This document shows positions 45,750-57,126 of a stretch of DNA of 64,000 nt, piece after piece. The translations under genes were made by a program, and so were the position numbers. The notes under the pieces were generated by a model, which was not told the DNA's origin, ran no database searches, and saw only the letters and a list, made by a program, of their open reading frames with translations. The stretch comes from Jaapia argillacea MUCL 33604 (Eukaryota; Basidiomycota; Agaricomycetes; Jaapiales; Jaapiaceae): contig KL197728.1 in the NCBI GenBank assembly GCA_000697665.1, forward strand, positions 323,154-387,153, written 5' to 3'. Every line of letters begins with the position of its first letter. Within the stretch, counting starts at the first letter, position 1.

Positions 45750-46920
45750 TGTCATATCCATAGTTCTGAACGGTGGATCGGGATCGGCATAATCTACAAT
45801 AAAACTACCATAATTTAGCCTTATTCCCTCACAATCATTTCTACAAGTCTATCATCTGCGCCTGCCAGTTCATCATAGTTAATTGATTCACTCGATGAAC
45901 CTGGCTGTCAGATAGTGATGCCGCATAGTAAAATATGCAGCGTTGGAGTTCAAGGTGCGTGTAGGTACAGGAGCCGCTTTCGGAGCGTCTTGGCATTCAC
46001 CTACGTTAATTGACTGAACCACAGAGAAACTTTGTCAGCAGGACCGAGATGGCGTGGATACGCGCCTAGTCGTCAGACAACTCACCACCCGAGCCGAACT
46101 AACGTCTAAGCCTTTCGTGAGAAGGCCTAGTAGGGTACCAGACATCAAGATGGTGTTGTAGCCGTATTCTTGTAAACAAGGGATGCGTAGGTACGAGGAG
46201 AGGTCTTGATCATGATGGAGAGGGATGTTACGACGGTCTTACGCCGGACCTGCCTGGGACGACTTTTGTTTGCGACTTGGTGAGCTCCAGCGAGAATCCA
46301 CTGTTTGTATCAGGCAAGTCGACCGTTTGGTCGGTCTGGTCGCTCGCTGCGATGGATGCAGGTTTGAAGTAGCGTGTTGGAGTGCGGGGTAGGTAGACTG
46401 TCCTTGGCTGTACTAATTTCCGAGGGTATAGACGGTCGAAGTTGGGGAGGGAGCATGTAGGTTGTAAGCAGATAATGTCGACAACGCAGATGGTTGCGAA
46501 GCCTGTGTTCGGAACCCGGAAATGCAGCAGGGCTGAGTAGTTCGAGGGTAGGGTCTGGGCAAGGACAATGGAATACAGACAGACTTATTGTCCAGGAAAG
46601 TGGACGACCTCGCGGCGTACCGTTTGACTCGCATTTGATCCTATACAATGTCACGATTGCATTGTTCGACTTTGCGTGGCCTAATCCAAGCCTAATCAGA
46701 TGTGGACTGAAGGGTGAATTATGTAATAAGATGTGGATTGATGAGATATAGATGTGGATTGATCGCCGGTGGGTGGCTTCATCGGCAACCTTTGCGCGCG
46801 GGCTCACAAACGTCCACAACGTCCACGAAATGCGTGGATGCAAAGGCCAATGCACACTACTAGAAATGTATATCTAGGGCATCGACTGAACCCAAATCCC
46901 CATCATCCTCCTTCTTCCTC
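45750..46920. other. About 1.2 kb without a recognised gene
   Basis: A 181-codon minus-strand frame (46310-46855) has low-quality composition and no partner exons. A short direct repeat ATGTGGATTGAT occurs at about 46731 and 46750. The right end is the kinase promoter. Confidence 0.4.
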
Positions 46921-48667
46921 ATGCCTTGCATCTGCCCACCAAATAGTGCTCCAACTGAAAGCCCGATCTTTCAGGTATTCCACCCTACTCTTTCCCTATT
47001 CCTCTTTCTTAACCTCACGATCTCGACGCAGTCCCTCATACAAGTTGTGCAGAATGCCATAAATCCGGCTGACACCAGGTTAGAAGATTGTGTACCCTGC
47101 GCCGCTCACTACTCACCCACCCTCAGGGCTATTCAGGCTCTTGCGCAAGTCAACAGGGATATTATCCCTCATCACACCGCCTGTAGTCTGTTAAACAGTA
47201 AGATCAATCGCCAGAGCTTGCTGTCTGTACGTCTGTTCCCTCCCCCCTTCCCCCCGCCCAGTTGATAATCCCATACCCCTCTAGCTGGCGCGCAAGCTGA
47301 AGCTGAGGGATAACAACCGAGATGTCATCGCTGCCCAACAGCATGCCGACATGATCATTGCCGAGCTCGTCTACTTTCTCTCTACTGCCAGGCAAATGCA
47401 TCCCCCGCTCCTTTCCTTGGCGCCGTCGGACGCTGAAAGCCTCTTAGATGTCATGCGGAGTGTGCGTATCTTTCCCAATATTACTCGCCGATACTAACAT
47501 CGATTTGGCAGGTTCTCGACACCGACATCGATCCCACCGGCAAGACGCACGCGGAGAAGGCCAAAGTCCATCGGTTGCTGGTGAAGATATCGGAGTCAAC
47601 CTTCCAAATTCCACCCAGTCTCTACCTTCAAGGTGTCCATGTCCCGCATGCAGCCGCAAGAATCCAGATCGGATGCGGTGGGCTCGGAAATGTCTATCAG
47701 GGCACCTACAATGGGTCCACTGTCGTCGTGAAGCATCTGCGACTAACAGACGAACAAGGACCTACCGACATTAAACGGGTAAGCTCCTTTCCAATGCCGA
47801 GTTCTTTTTCTCATCTGTTACTCTTAGAGATTCAGCCGGGAGGTTGCGCTGTGGGCTCAGTTGAGGCACCCGCACATTCTACCCCTCTTGGGTATCGACA
47901 AAGAGATCTTTGCCCCCGACATGGCTATGGTCTCAAGATTTTTACCCAACGGTAACCTCACGGCCTACGTGAAGGGAGCTGCTCAATTCCATGTGAACGT
48001 GAATATCGGGAGGCTGGTAAGTCAATGGCTGTGATTTTTGACGATGCGCGATGCTGAGATGGCCTTATGGTAGTTATATGAAGTCTCAGATGGGGTGACT
48101 TTTCTCCACAGAAGTGAGATTGTCCATGGCGATTTACGTGGGGTACGTACACCATTAGATCCTCGCGCGCGAACTTTCAAACGCTAACAGGGCTACAGGA
48201 GAACGTCCTCATCGACGATAACCATTCAGTCCGTCTGATCGACTTTGGTGTGAGTGTCGTCGCCGATGCCTCTACGAATACCCACACCGCTGCATCATTT
48301 GGGTCAGTGCGGTGGATGGCACCTGAGCTTGTCGTGCCCAAGAAGTTCAACATCGAGAAAGTCCGACGCACAAAGGCCTCGGATGTGTATTCGTTTGGTG
48401 CTATCTGTTTGGAGGTACTTCTTTACGATCTATCTCTGGAATATGTGCTGAATTTGTTTGCAGATTTACAACAAAGGCGAGGCCCCGTTTCCCGATGTGA
48501 ACCACAATCTTTTGTTTCCTATGATGTGGATGCAGGGCGGCGTGCGCGCTCAGCGACCCACGAGTATGCCTGACAGGGTGTGGGGACTTGTGGAGGCATG
48601 TCTGTCTGAGGAATCTAATCAGAGGCCGCCTGCGAGCTACATTATGGGTGTTATGGGCGGCGTCTAA
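46921..48667 (+). CDS. Protein kinase, TKL-like, fungal type
   Basis: Nine exons (46921-46974, 47032-47078, 47127-47226, 47285-47461, 47512-47778, 47828-48015, 48074-48142, 48199-48414, 48464-48667) give about 440 residues. A helical N-terminal region of about 170 residues (for example RQSLLSLARKLKLRDNNRD) precedes the kinase domain. The domain has the glycine loop IGCGGLGNVYQGTY, VVVKHLRL (catalytic Lys), REVALWAQLRHPHILPLLGI, the catalytic loop VHGDLRGENVLI, LIDFGVSVV, VRWMAPEL, and VYSFGAICLE. The HRD Arg is Gly and the usual catalytic-loop Lys is Arg, a form common in mushroom TKL expansions. DFG and APE are intact, so activity is plausible. The N-terminal bundle may be regulatory. Confidence 0.88.
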
Positions 48668-49283
48668 TCCTCCGAGGACATGGTCTGCTCCAGTGTTCCA
48701 TCGTCACGATTGCAATCATGGAATGGCATGGAATCAGAGCAATTATTGTAATCTACGATGTATCACGGATATTTCTTTTGTCGACGTTCAAATTTGAGAC
48801 GCTCTTCACCAACTCTTCATTATACACTAGGTTGTGCACCTTCCCTTCGTCACCCGCGCCAGTTTCTTGGTCAGTCCGTCGTGAGCATCTCAAAGGCCGG
48901 GAGAGAGAACGTCCGACATGGCGAGTTCAAGGAAGAGGTATTCCTTTTGCGATCGCTGAGGCGATGGTCGATGTTGCCTACAGGCAGAAGTGAACCCACT
49001 TCAAAGCTACCGAGTATTGGTAGACTCATTCACTGCACTGTCTTTCCCTGAGCCTCATACTCGAACCCGTTCTCTGCGCAAACTCTGTATCTCCGAGTCA
49101 CCCTCGAAAAGCAACGTAATAAGAGCCGTGGGTACCACGACAGACGCACCGAGAATGTTGGTCCACACCACGTTCCATGTCCCTCTGCATCCGCAGAAGT
49201 TGATCGTGTCATTATCTTCCTTACTGGGCCAAAGTCGATACAGTTGGGCACAGTACCTCTTTGCACCCGAAAAGGTGGACATA
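48668..49283. other. Convergent 3' spacer
   Basis: This lies between the kinase (+) and the DUF4470-like gene (-). Only short frames without support are found. Confidence 0.45.
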
Positions 49284-52200
49284 TCAAGCTTCAAGGCAAT
49301 CAGCGACCTTCACTGGTTCCACAACTGGGAAGGGTATCACCACATTCTTCTTGTCATCATACTCGACAGAATTAGACTTACCAGCAACAACCAAATCAGT
49401 CCTATAAGCCGCCATCTCCCAACCGTCTCTCTTCATCCTCTCCATCCTCCTCTGATCCATCCTCCACCAAATCTCACCCCTCTCCCTCTCGGTAGAGATA
49501 TCCACTCGTTCCTGACTAAACACAATCTGCACGTCGCCTCTCGCCGGCAGTCCGTCCGCCTCAAGAATGAATTTGATAGTATGTGCCAAATGCTCAGCGT
49601 CGTACTCCTTCGATGGCTTGTAGAACAACAGGGCGAGTACCCTGACGTGAGGTGAAGAAAGCGGCGCCCAGTATCGAAATAGGCGGTGGCGGGTTAGGTC
49701 GATGGGACGGATGTTGGTGGCTTTGTATAGTTTGATATCCTCCGCGCGTGGAAAATTATCAGGCAAAGTGAGAGAAAACGGGAGAGCGTCGCGAGAACAA
49801 GCGACGATGGCTTCTAAATCCACGAGCCAAGCGTCAAAGTCCAACTTCTTAATCTCACTCTTCCTTTCATACATCTCCTGGAGAGGAATAGGTAACCTCC
49901 CTAGATATGGTGAGATATCTGTCATCATCGTACCACTCAAAACGCCTTCCAAGTACACCTTGACCCACTCTGGTGGAAATCCTACTTTCGGAAGGTGGAC
50001 AAGGAGACCAAAGTAAGCAGCGAGATTGTTGGGCAAATTTACTCGTCTATTTGGGGGAAGAGGGTTCCCATTAACCAGGAGGCAGACGAGGAGACGCGTC
50101 AACCATGTCGTAAGCTCCTTTCTAGACGCAAGTTTGTCGAGGGATATAGGATGAGGAAGTGGTTTCATGCTGATTCGATGACGAAGATTGTTCGAGCTGG
50201 AGAGTGTGCAGCCCAAATATCGAGGGAGAGCCTTCGAAGGGAGCAGAGTGTAGCTGAGTGAAAGCGTTCAGGTCTGTCTTGCTTCTTGCTTGAAGATACA
50301 GAGCCAGGAGATGCTACACTTACGTGTGACAGTACTCGTCGGGCGAGGAGAACGCGGCCGTGTTCAACAAACAATTAAATGATACCTCAGCCTCCGGGAG
50401 ATACTGTAGGCTCGGGAGAGTGTACACCGCGACGTTCAACGGCCCGTTGGTGTAGTCTCTGTGTACCGTACATATCAGATGGGTAGAACCACAAGTAAGA
50501 CGGAAAGCAACCAAAAACTGACGGAACGTTGCTCAGCCACATTCTAGTGTACTTCCTCGGAAATCCGTCCTCTCGTCCGAATAAATCACCCGAAGTGATC
50601 TTGATAAGATCAGTCGTGACCTCCCCAACTATGAGCTCAATCTTCAGCTTATCCTTTAAAGCCTTCAGGGATTCAGACACCAGAGAAAAGAACTGCGTGA
50701 CATGGTGAAACGATCCAAGTTCGGTTCCAGGTAACGGTTCAGGCAGATTTTTGAAGCGCTTCAAGAATTGCGCGATATGATCGGGGGTTTCGAAAGGGTC
50801 AGAGCGTAGCGGTGGAAAACCGTCTCCCGTAAACGAAGGGTGTTCGGTGGAGAATTCATCCTACCGAGAGCGTCAGAGCCGTTTGAAATAGTGGTTAGGT
50901 CTGGTTGAGCGGAAGAAAAGATGCCCACGAATATGGTTGGGTTTGGCTTCCATGTGTCACTGATGTGGTCGAGAATCTGGGAAATCGGGGGTTCAGGTCG
51001 TCGTAGTTAGTTGAAGATATGGTTTCGCGTACCACTTCTTTCCTACGGATCGCATCGCTAGACCTACCCCTACCCTTAGCAACGTCTTTGAACATCTCTT
51101 CGAACTCAGGATGCCTCTCCCTGAATTCCTCCGGGGGAGGAAACACTTTTACAACCTCCCCATACCACCTTCTCTCAAAGTCCATTTGCACCTCGCCCTG
51201 TCCTACTTCTCTGTCAAGCAGCGAACTCCGGTCTGTACCCAAGCCTAATCCGGCCATACTCAGTAATAATCGCCTCTGAGACTGTAAATCGGCGGGGATT
51301 ATTCGGGTGCTGCTGCTGCCGTTGACGATTAGGTTAAATTCCTCGTCGGGAAGACTGAGAAGTTGGAGAACGGGTGATTGAGCTTTCGAAGGCGCGGGGA
51401 TGTATTCGTGCAGGGAAAGCAGCTTCGTCGTGGACTTTCCTAACGGTTTTGACCAATATGCGAGGACGGATAGAATTTGAGGGATACTTCGAGCATCAAC
51501 ACATAACCACGAAGGCAAGACAGGCGGTGTCCGAGAGAGTTGAGTGTGAACAACTTTCGCTGCTTCCAATAGCCTGACGACTGTGTCAGAATGGAGTACG
51601 ATCCAAGATAGGGAGGGATGGACAGCTTACCTGGCGTGACAGTAATCCGGTATCAGGAATGCACAATAGGTGTAAAACAGAGTGGCTCGTATCTCTGTCT
51701 CGTCCTCGGGACCTGCACCTTGAAGCTCGTCGAGACGATGAAGAATTATCAGGTCCCGTGCAATCGAAGCTGGGTGAATATCCATCAGTGTCATATGGAC
51801 ACGGAGACGATCTTGGTTCTCCGCCTGGAGCTTGATATATGCTTGGTGTATGTCGATGATAGTACCAAAGGAATGACGGCCTAGAAAGAAGCCTCGTTCG
51901 ATGCGAGATCAGGGTGTACGATTTAGAAATGCTTACCATCACCAACTCCTCCGAAAAAGAAGGACAAGTCGGCAAGCCGATCAAGTTCAAGGTTGCTAAG
52001 ACTGATCTCGCTGACCTTCTCCTGGTCTGACCCATCCAACAGTGACAACACCGAGTCGTGTCCGATCTACGATAGCATCAAAACCAGGTACCCAGAGAAT
52101 TCTGGAGTACATACAGTGTAGTATTCGAGGACAGGGTCTCTGGTATGAGATGCGTCCTTCAGCTAAGTCGACGAGGAACTAGTGATGAGAGAGGCCTACG

Positions 52201-52393
52201 GGCATTGCTTGAAGATCGGCCAGTCGGTCAAGCGTCTCCTCGCTGATACAGAGTCACTACCATCTAGGTCAACCTGAGAGAGATTCTCAGGTCGTCTGGA
52301 ACAGGTTGAGATACCCTTCAGTGCGTGTCTGGGTGAGAACTGGAGTCCGTGGTTGCTCAGACTGTTTCGGGGGATTGATTGGCGTTCGACATG
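49284..52393 (-). CDS. DUF4470-like large protein, unknown function
   Basis: A multi-exon gene of about 900 residues. Early exons read DLSFFFGGVGDGRHSF and VHMTLMDIHPASIARDL, then FYTYCAFLIPDYCHAR. This is the layout I know from the fungal DUF4470 domain. Later come PPEEFRERHPEFEEMF, KYTRMWLSNVPDYTNGPLNV and a long last exon ending at 49284 (LLVCLLVNGNPLPPNRRVNL, EWVKVYLEGVLSG, WWRMDQRRMERMKRDGW). Many relatives carry a C-terminal MYND zinc finger; none is seen here. The GVGD motif recalls the nucleotide loop of methyltransferase folds, which is speculation. The start is unresolved: MSNANQSPET at 52393 hits a stop unless spliced, and the first safe coding block begins near 52240. Confidence 0.62.
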
Positions 52394-52751
52394 ATGGTGG
52401 TCAAGATGAAGAGACAATAAGAGCAGGTTGTGTCTTTTATATCCGAGTGTCTCAGCTTGGGCCATCGAGAACGACATCGCGAATGGGGTTATTGCCCTGC
52501 CGTTTTCGGTGTCACGACGATCGGCGTGACGGGGCGTGACCTGGTCCTGCTATCACGTGTGGTCATGTGCAGTCCGCTGATCTTATGTAACTATCCATGA
52601 TGTACCCAGACAGGGACTATCACAGCCACCTCGTCATGGCTTTTGAACTCTGTTCCAATTTCAAGCCCGCTGCACCACAAAATAAGTTGAACGTTGCCAT
52701 GTTCGTCATAAAAACACAGGCCGTGGATTCTGCTATCCTTAGAATCCCATC
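52394..52751. promoter_or_regulatory. Divergent intergenic region with a CACGTG box
   Basis: The DUF4470-like gene (-) and the six-helix membrane protein gene (+) diverge from here. ATCACGTGTGGTCATGTGC (E-box at 52554-52559) lies midway, in a tract rich in CGTGAC repeats (52526-52540). Confidence 0.45.
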
Positions 52752-54330
52752 ATGTCCACCCATGTCCAGCGCGAAAATGAGAAGTCTCCTGCACTATCAG
52801 ACCCAGACCCTTCTCAGGAATTCCACTACGGCCTACACCCCTCCGTGAAATTCCTGCACGGATCTGAACATCGTCCTTGTGTATCTTTTTTCCAGCCTAC
52901 CAGAGCGAGATTCATGGATACCAATGCGTCGGGAGAAGGGAAAGAGGTTTTGTGGAGGGCGAGGGATCATAGGAAACAGAGGCATATGGACTATGCTCCC
53001 GGCAGTGGGAAGCCTTCTCGACGACAGAGTGGGTGGAGGAAGGTCGCTAATATGAGAAATATCGAGTATTGGAATGTCAGCTGGTACGTACTCCAATACT
53101 CCTTGGTCCTAATCCATTAATCGATACCCATCAATTTCTCTAGGTGGGTTGCAGTGGTGCGTCTAGATCTCGTTGAGATCACTTTGCTTTTGGTCTCTGA
53201 TAATCCATATGTAGCTCTTCACCCTCGGAAGTGTGGTTTGGGTCATAAATGGCTTCATAGTCTTTCTTCCTTTCGTAACCTCCGTTTCCAAAAACCCCGT
53301 ATCTGGAGGGTGGTCCGCTTGGCTCGGCGCAACCATCTTCGCCTTCGCGTCCCTGTTCCTCATACCCGAAGCTTGGAATCGGTCAGTCACAGTACCTTAC
53401 CTTCCCACTCCCTGCGATACTCAAAGTGTTTATTGGGGCATAGGAGTAACACAGTAGCCTTTGGATGGGGTGTCGAACAAGTTCTTCGAGGTCGAAAACC
53501 CGACATCGAATCCAAAGGGAATGGACACAAATCCCTTGTCCTCGAGGAAAGCAACTCGCCAGGCCCTTCCAATAACCATGTCAACTCCGAATCAAATCCC
53601 TCACGACCGGCCAGAAAATGGGTTTGGTGGACAACCGACACGAAATATTGGCATGAGCTTGGGTTCCTTGCTGGTTTCGTTCAGTTGTGTGCCGCTACAA
53701 TTTTTTGGATTAGTGGGTATGTCCTCGTTCCTCATCTACGCTCTCCCCGCTTTGGGCAATGTCATTGATACTGATTATATGGCTGCGCTTAGGTTCAGTG
53801 GCCTACCGGAAATCCAAACTGCAATAGAAAACAATACGCCATTGTTGAGTGGGGCGTATTGGACACCCCAAGTAATCGGAGGGAGTGGATTCATGATCAG
53901 CTCGTGAGTCTTCGCACCGCACGATTCCGCCTGGGAAGTTCCTTCGACGTACCTATTACTGACTTGCCCCTTGTTGGGGTCGAAGGACTTTGTACATGCT
54001 GGAGACGCAGACGAAATGGTACAAGCCCAACCCTGCTGATTTGGGTTGGCAAATTGGATGTATGTGCCCACTATCTCATTGCTTTCCGTCCTCAATCAAT
54101 CGTACTGACCTTCATCCCCCCCCCAAGTCTGGAACTTCATCGGCGCCGTCGGTTTCACCCTCTGCGGCATCTTCGGCTACTCCCTCACCTCCTGGCGTCA
54201 ATATCAAAGCTGCCTGTCGACCTTTTGGGGTGGCTGGGCGTTCTTGATTGGGAGTACGTTGCAGTGGTACGAGGCTGTCAATGCTGTCAGGCCTGCCTCC
54301 AGCGGGTGGGATGATGGAGAGAAGTCGTAA
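52752..54330 (+). CDS. Six-helix integral membrane protein, fungal family
   Basis: Seven exons fit, with good boundaries at 53083/53144, 53156/53215, 53381/53444, 53716/53793 and 53903/53986. The second exon is only 13 nt (53144-53156), and phases require it to join NVSW to WVAVLFTLGSVVWVINGF. Hydrophobic segments appear in order: LFTLGSVVWVINGFIVFLPF, WLGATIFAFASLFLIPEAW, ELGFLAGFVQLCAATIFWIS, YWTPQVIGGSGFMISSTLY, FIGAVGFTLCGIFGYSL and FWGGWAFLIGSTLQWYEAV. A polar, Ser/Asn-rich loop of about 70 residues lies between helices two and three. The head is about 110 residues and basic. Similar proteins are common in basidiomycetes as uncharacterised integral membrane proteins. Function unknown. 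Confidence 0.83.
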
Positions 54331-54765
54331 TTGGCGGATAAGTGTACAGGTGTAGAGATTTATTGTTTGGATGCCGAGTTGCTTATACACACACGGACTG
54401 CTTCGATACCCCGCATTTGAGATCGTCGGTGTGAGATTTGGTATCTGGAATCATAGCCACCGTGATGGATTTGCATGGAAGCTGTGTTGGGATATCTTGG
54501 CGCCCATTGTCCCTTGCAGTGACCAACCACGAAAACACGAACGAGAGCCATGCATTCACTATAGTTGCCTTCCACAGTTCCAGCCGAAACATCCGTTGGC
54601 GCTTGTAGGTGCAGTGTAGAGGGCGGGAGCCACTTGTTCGCCAGCGCGTTGCATAACTTCCGTCATCGCTCTCACCCTCACCTGCCCTGCCGTTCCTTCC
54701 CCTGAATCCTTCTTGAACCTCGTTTCACTTATTTTATTCTTGGCTTCGACTGCGATCTCTGGAAG
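54331..54765. other. Spacer before the epsin gene
   Basis: This holds the 3' end of the membrane protein gene and the promoter of the epsin gene, with a pyrimidine-rich leader just before the start codon at 54766. No gene is seen. Confidence 0.45.
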
Positions 54766-56707
54766 ATGTCGACAATATCTCACTTTGGAAAAGGCGCTCT
54801 TCGAGTAGCGAAAAATTACACGAAAGGATACTCAGATACCCAAGCCAAGGTTCGGGATGCTACTTCCAACGATCCTTGGCCACCTTCGGGAGCGCAGTTG
54901 AATGAGCTGGCTCAGTTATCTTACAATCAGTGAGTTTTTGAAAGATTGGTTGATGGAGTTGGTATGTTTGGGTGTTGACGATCTGTTTCGTGGCGTGGTT
55001 GGTTTGGGGGTGATTTAGGAATGATTTTGTTGAGATTTTGGAGATGCTGGACAAGAGGTTGAACGATAAGGGGAAGAATTGGCGCCACGTCTTCAAAGTA
55101 CATCCCTCCTCTTTCCCTCCTCTTCCATACACATCTGACCCACCCTCCCACCGGGTTTCTCGGAACAGTCCCTTACGGTGGTCGATTACTTACTTCACTC
55201 GGGCTCAGAGAACGTTATCGTTTACTTCCGCGATAACATCTACGTCATCAAAACTCTCAAAGAATTCCAATACGTCGACGAGGATGAGAAAGACCAAGGA
55301 GCCAACGTCCGACAAAAGGCCAAGGATATCTCGAACCTGCTGAGCGATGAACAGAGGTTGAAGCAGTTGCGGAATAATAGGGCGCAGATGAGGGATAGGA
55401 TGATGAGAGGTGGGAATGCGTATGATGGGGATGCTGGTAATAGTCTGGACGATGACGAGAATAGGAGGAGACGGAGCAGGAGTGTTCCTCCTGGTGGGAG
55501 CAGCTCGAGGAGGGGAGAAGGTGGAGAGGATGATCAATTGAAGAAGGCGATTGAAGCTAGTAAGAGAAGTTTGGCAGAGGAACAGGCGAGGAAGAATGAG
55601 GAGAAGGATATTGAGAGGGCCATCGCGTTGAGCAAGGAGGAGGATGCCAAGAGGCTCCAAGCTTTGGCGGATGCTAATGCGGCTTCGTTGTTTGACGATC
55701 AACAGCAACTGTGAGTCTCTTACTCTTCAGATCTGGGAAAGAACTTGACTTGCGATCCTCGCAGGCAAGCGCCAGCGGCTGGGCAGACGAACCCATTCCC
55801 TCTCGTCGACGCTTCTCAACCTCAATTCACCAACGGTCTCAACCCTCAATTCACTCAAGTCGGACCTCAGTTTACCGCCTTCAACCCTTGGCAGCAGCAA
55901 GCCCAGCAAGAGGCGATGCAGGTGGGTGCGCTCCAGTACCTGCACGCCCCTTGATCTGATGTGTCGCTTACAGGCTGAATACATGAGGCAACAAGCTGAA
56001 TGGATGCGACAACAGCAACAGCAGCAAGAACTTCAGGCTCAGCAACAGGCTGCGGCTCAACAAGCTCAACAAGAAGAGTGGATGCGTCAGCAACAGATGT
56101 TACAATACCAACAACAGTTGCAGGTGCAACCCCAGCCTATGTTGGCACAACCAACCGGCTTTGGGTACGCATCTCCCCCCGTTCATTGATGAGACATTGA
56201 CTAAAGTTTGCATCCTAGCTCGAACAACCCTTTCGCGCCACCATCATTCTCATCCTCCTCGCTTTCGCAACAGTCGTCACCAGTGCGGGGTACTACACCT
56301 GTTTCTTTCAACCTTCCGGGAACGTTTGCAGGTCGGGAGAATACCGCGAGCGCACCTCCTGCATCGGAGCGATACGACCAGCAACAACAACAGCTACAGC
56401 AACAGCAAAGGCAACAGGCAGGCCCCACAAGGGCAGACCAGGAACATGCACACCTCGCGAGCTTGTTTGCTGGTCGTGGCGATGATGGGATCGATACGTT
56501 TGGCAATGTTGGACAACTTCGGTGAGTATCCATTTTTGTTTATTTCTTTTGACGCCCCTTCACCTCCTTTACGACGTCAGGTATGGACCTTCTCAGGCTG
56601 GTCGTGTGGCGGCACAGAAGACAGGCGCACCTAGCCATAACCCTTTTGCTCAGTTCCAGCAACCACAGCAGCAACATGGGAATGATCAGCCTTTCTTCCA
56701 GATTTAG
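54766..56707 (+). CDS. ENT1: Epsin, ENTH-domain endocytic adaptor
   Basis: Seven exons (54766-54929, 55019-55097, 55169-55710, 55765-55921, 55974-56164, 56219-56521, 56581-56707) give about 520 residues. The ENTH domain starts MSTISHFGKGALRVAKNYTK, with KVRDATSNDPWPPSG, NWRHVFKSLTVVDYLLHSGS and YVIKTLKEFQYVDEDEKDQG. Two ubiquitin-interacting motifs follow (DDQLKKAIEASKRSLAEEQ and DIERAIALSKEEDAKRLQ). The rest is Gln-rich with NPF motifs (TNPFPL, NNPFAPP, HNPFAQF) that bind EH-domain proteins. The end, FFQI, may serve as a clathrin-box remnant. In yeast Ent1/Ent2 bend PtdIns(4,5)P2 membranes and recruit ubiquitinated cargo at endocytic sites. Gene number one or two cannot be told apart here. 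Confidence 0.94.
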
Positions 56708-56849
56708 ACGTGGATGTTCTTTAGGCGGGATGGCTTTCATTTCTTACTTGACTGACCAGCTTTTGTAATAATCGTTCCGTATGGAATGCACACTCTACTT
56801 ATACCCTTTAACGATGCTTTCACTGGTGAGGAGACTATCTGAGTGTTGT

Positions 56850-57126
56850 GGAGAGGGGCTGTGGGCGCTTTGATACCCAAGTTCAACATGATTAAATAAG
56901 TAATTGATTTGGGTAAACTCTAGCCACTGCAGAGTCGTCAAATAAACTGTGGAATGGATAAACGTAGACTATAAATTCTTCACCTCTCGCATCCCACTTC
57001 TCAGCCTAGTAACGAGAGAACAAACTACTACACAACTTATTCAACACCGTAGCCTGTGCATCCACATCAGCCTTAGTACTCGCATTGAACACACTTTCCG
57101 AAGCTGTACTTCCTCGGCCTTACAAC
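56850..57126 (-). pseudogene. Broken 3' copy of the SurE-like gene
   Basis: About 250 bp here match, at roughly 75-80 per cent by eye, the 3' end and 3' flank of the SurE-like gene at 60275-60530, in the same orientation. On the minus strand the coding part (about 57006-57097) still reads SVFNASTKADV...ATVLNKL and a stop at 57006-57008, aligned with the real gene's end. The rest of that gene is absent; the match stops just before the stop codon of the large unknown gene. It is a remnant of a gene duplication and has no start or catalytic part. Confidence 0.8.

Noticed and set aside
46310-46855. 181-codon minus-strand frame
   Set aside because: Composition is irregular, no exon partners, no family match.
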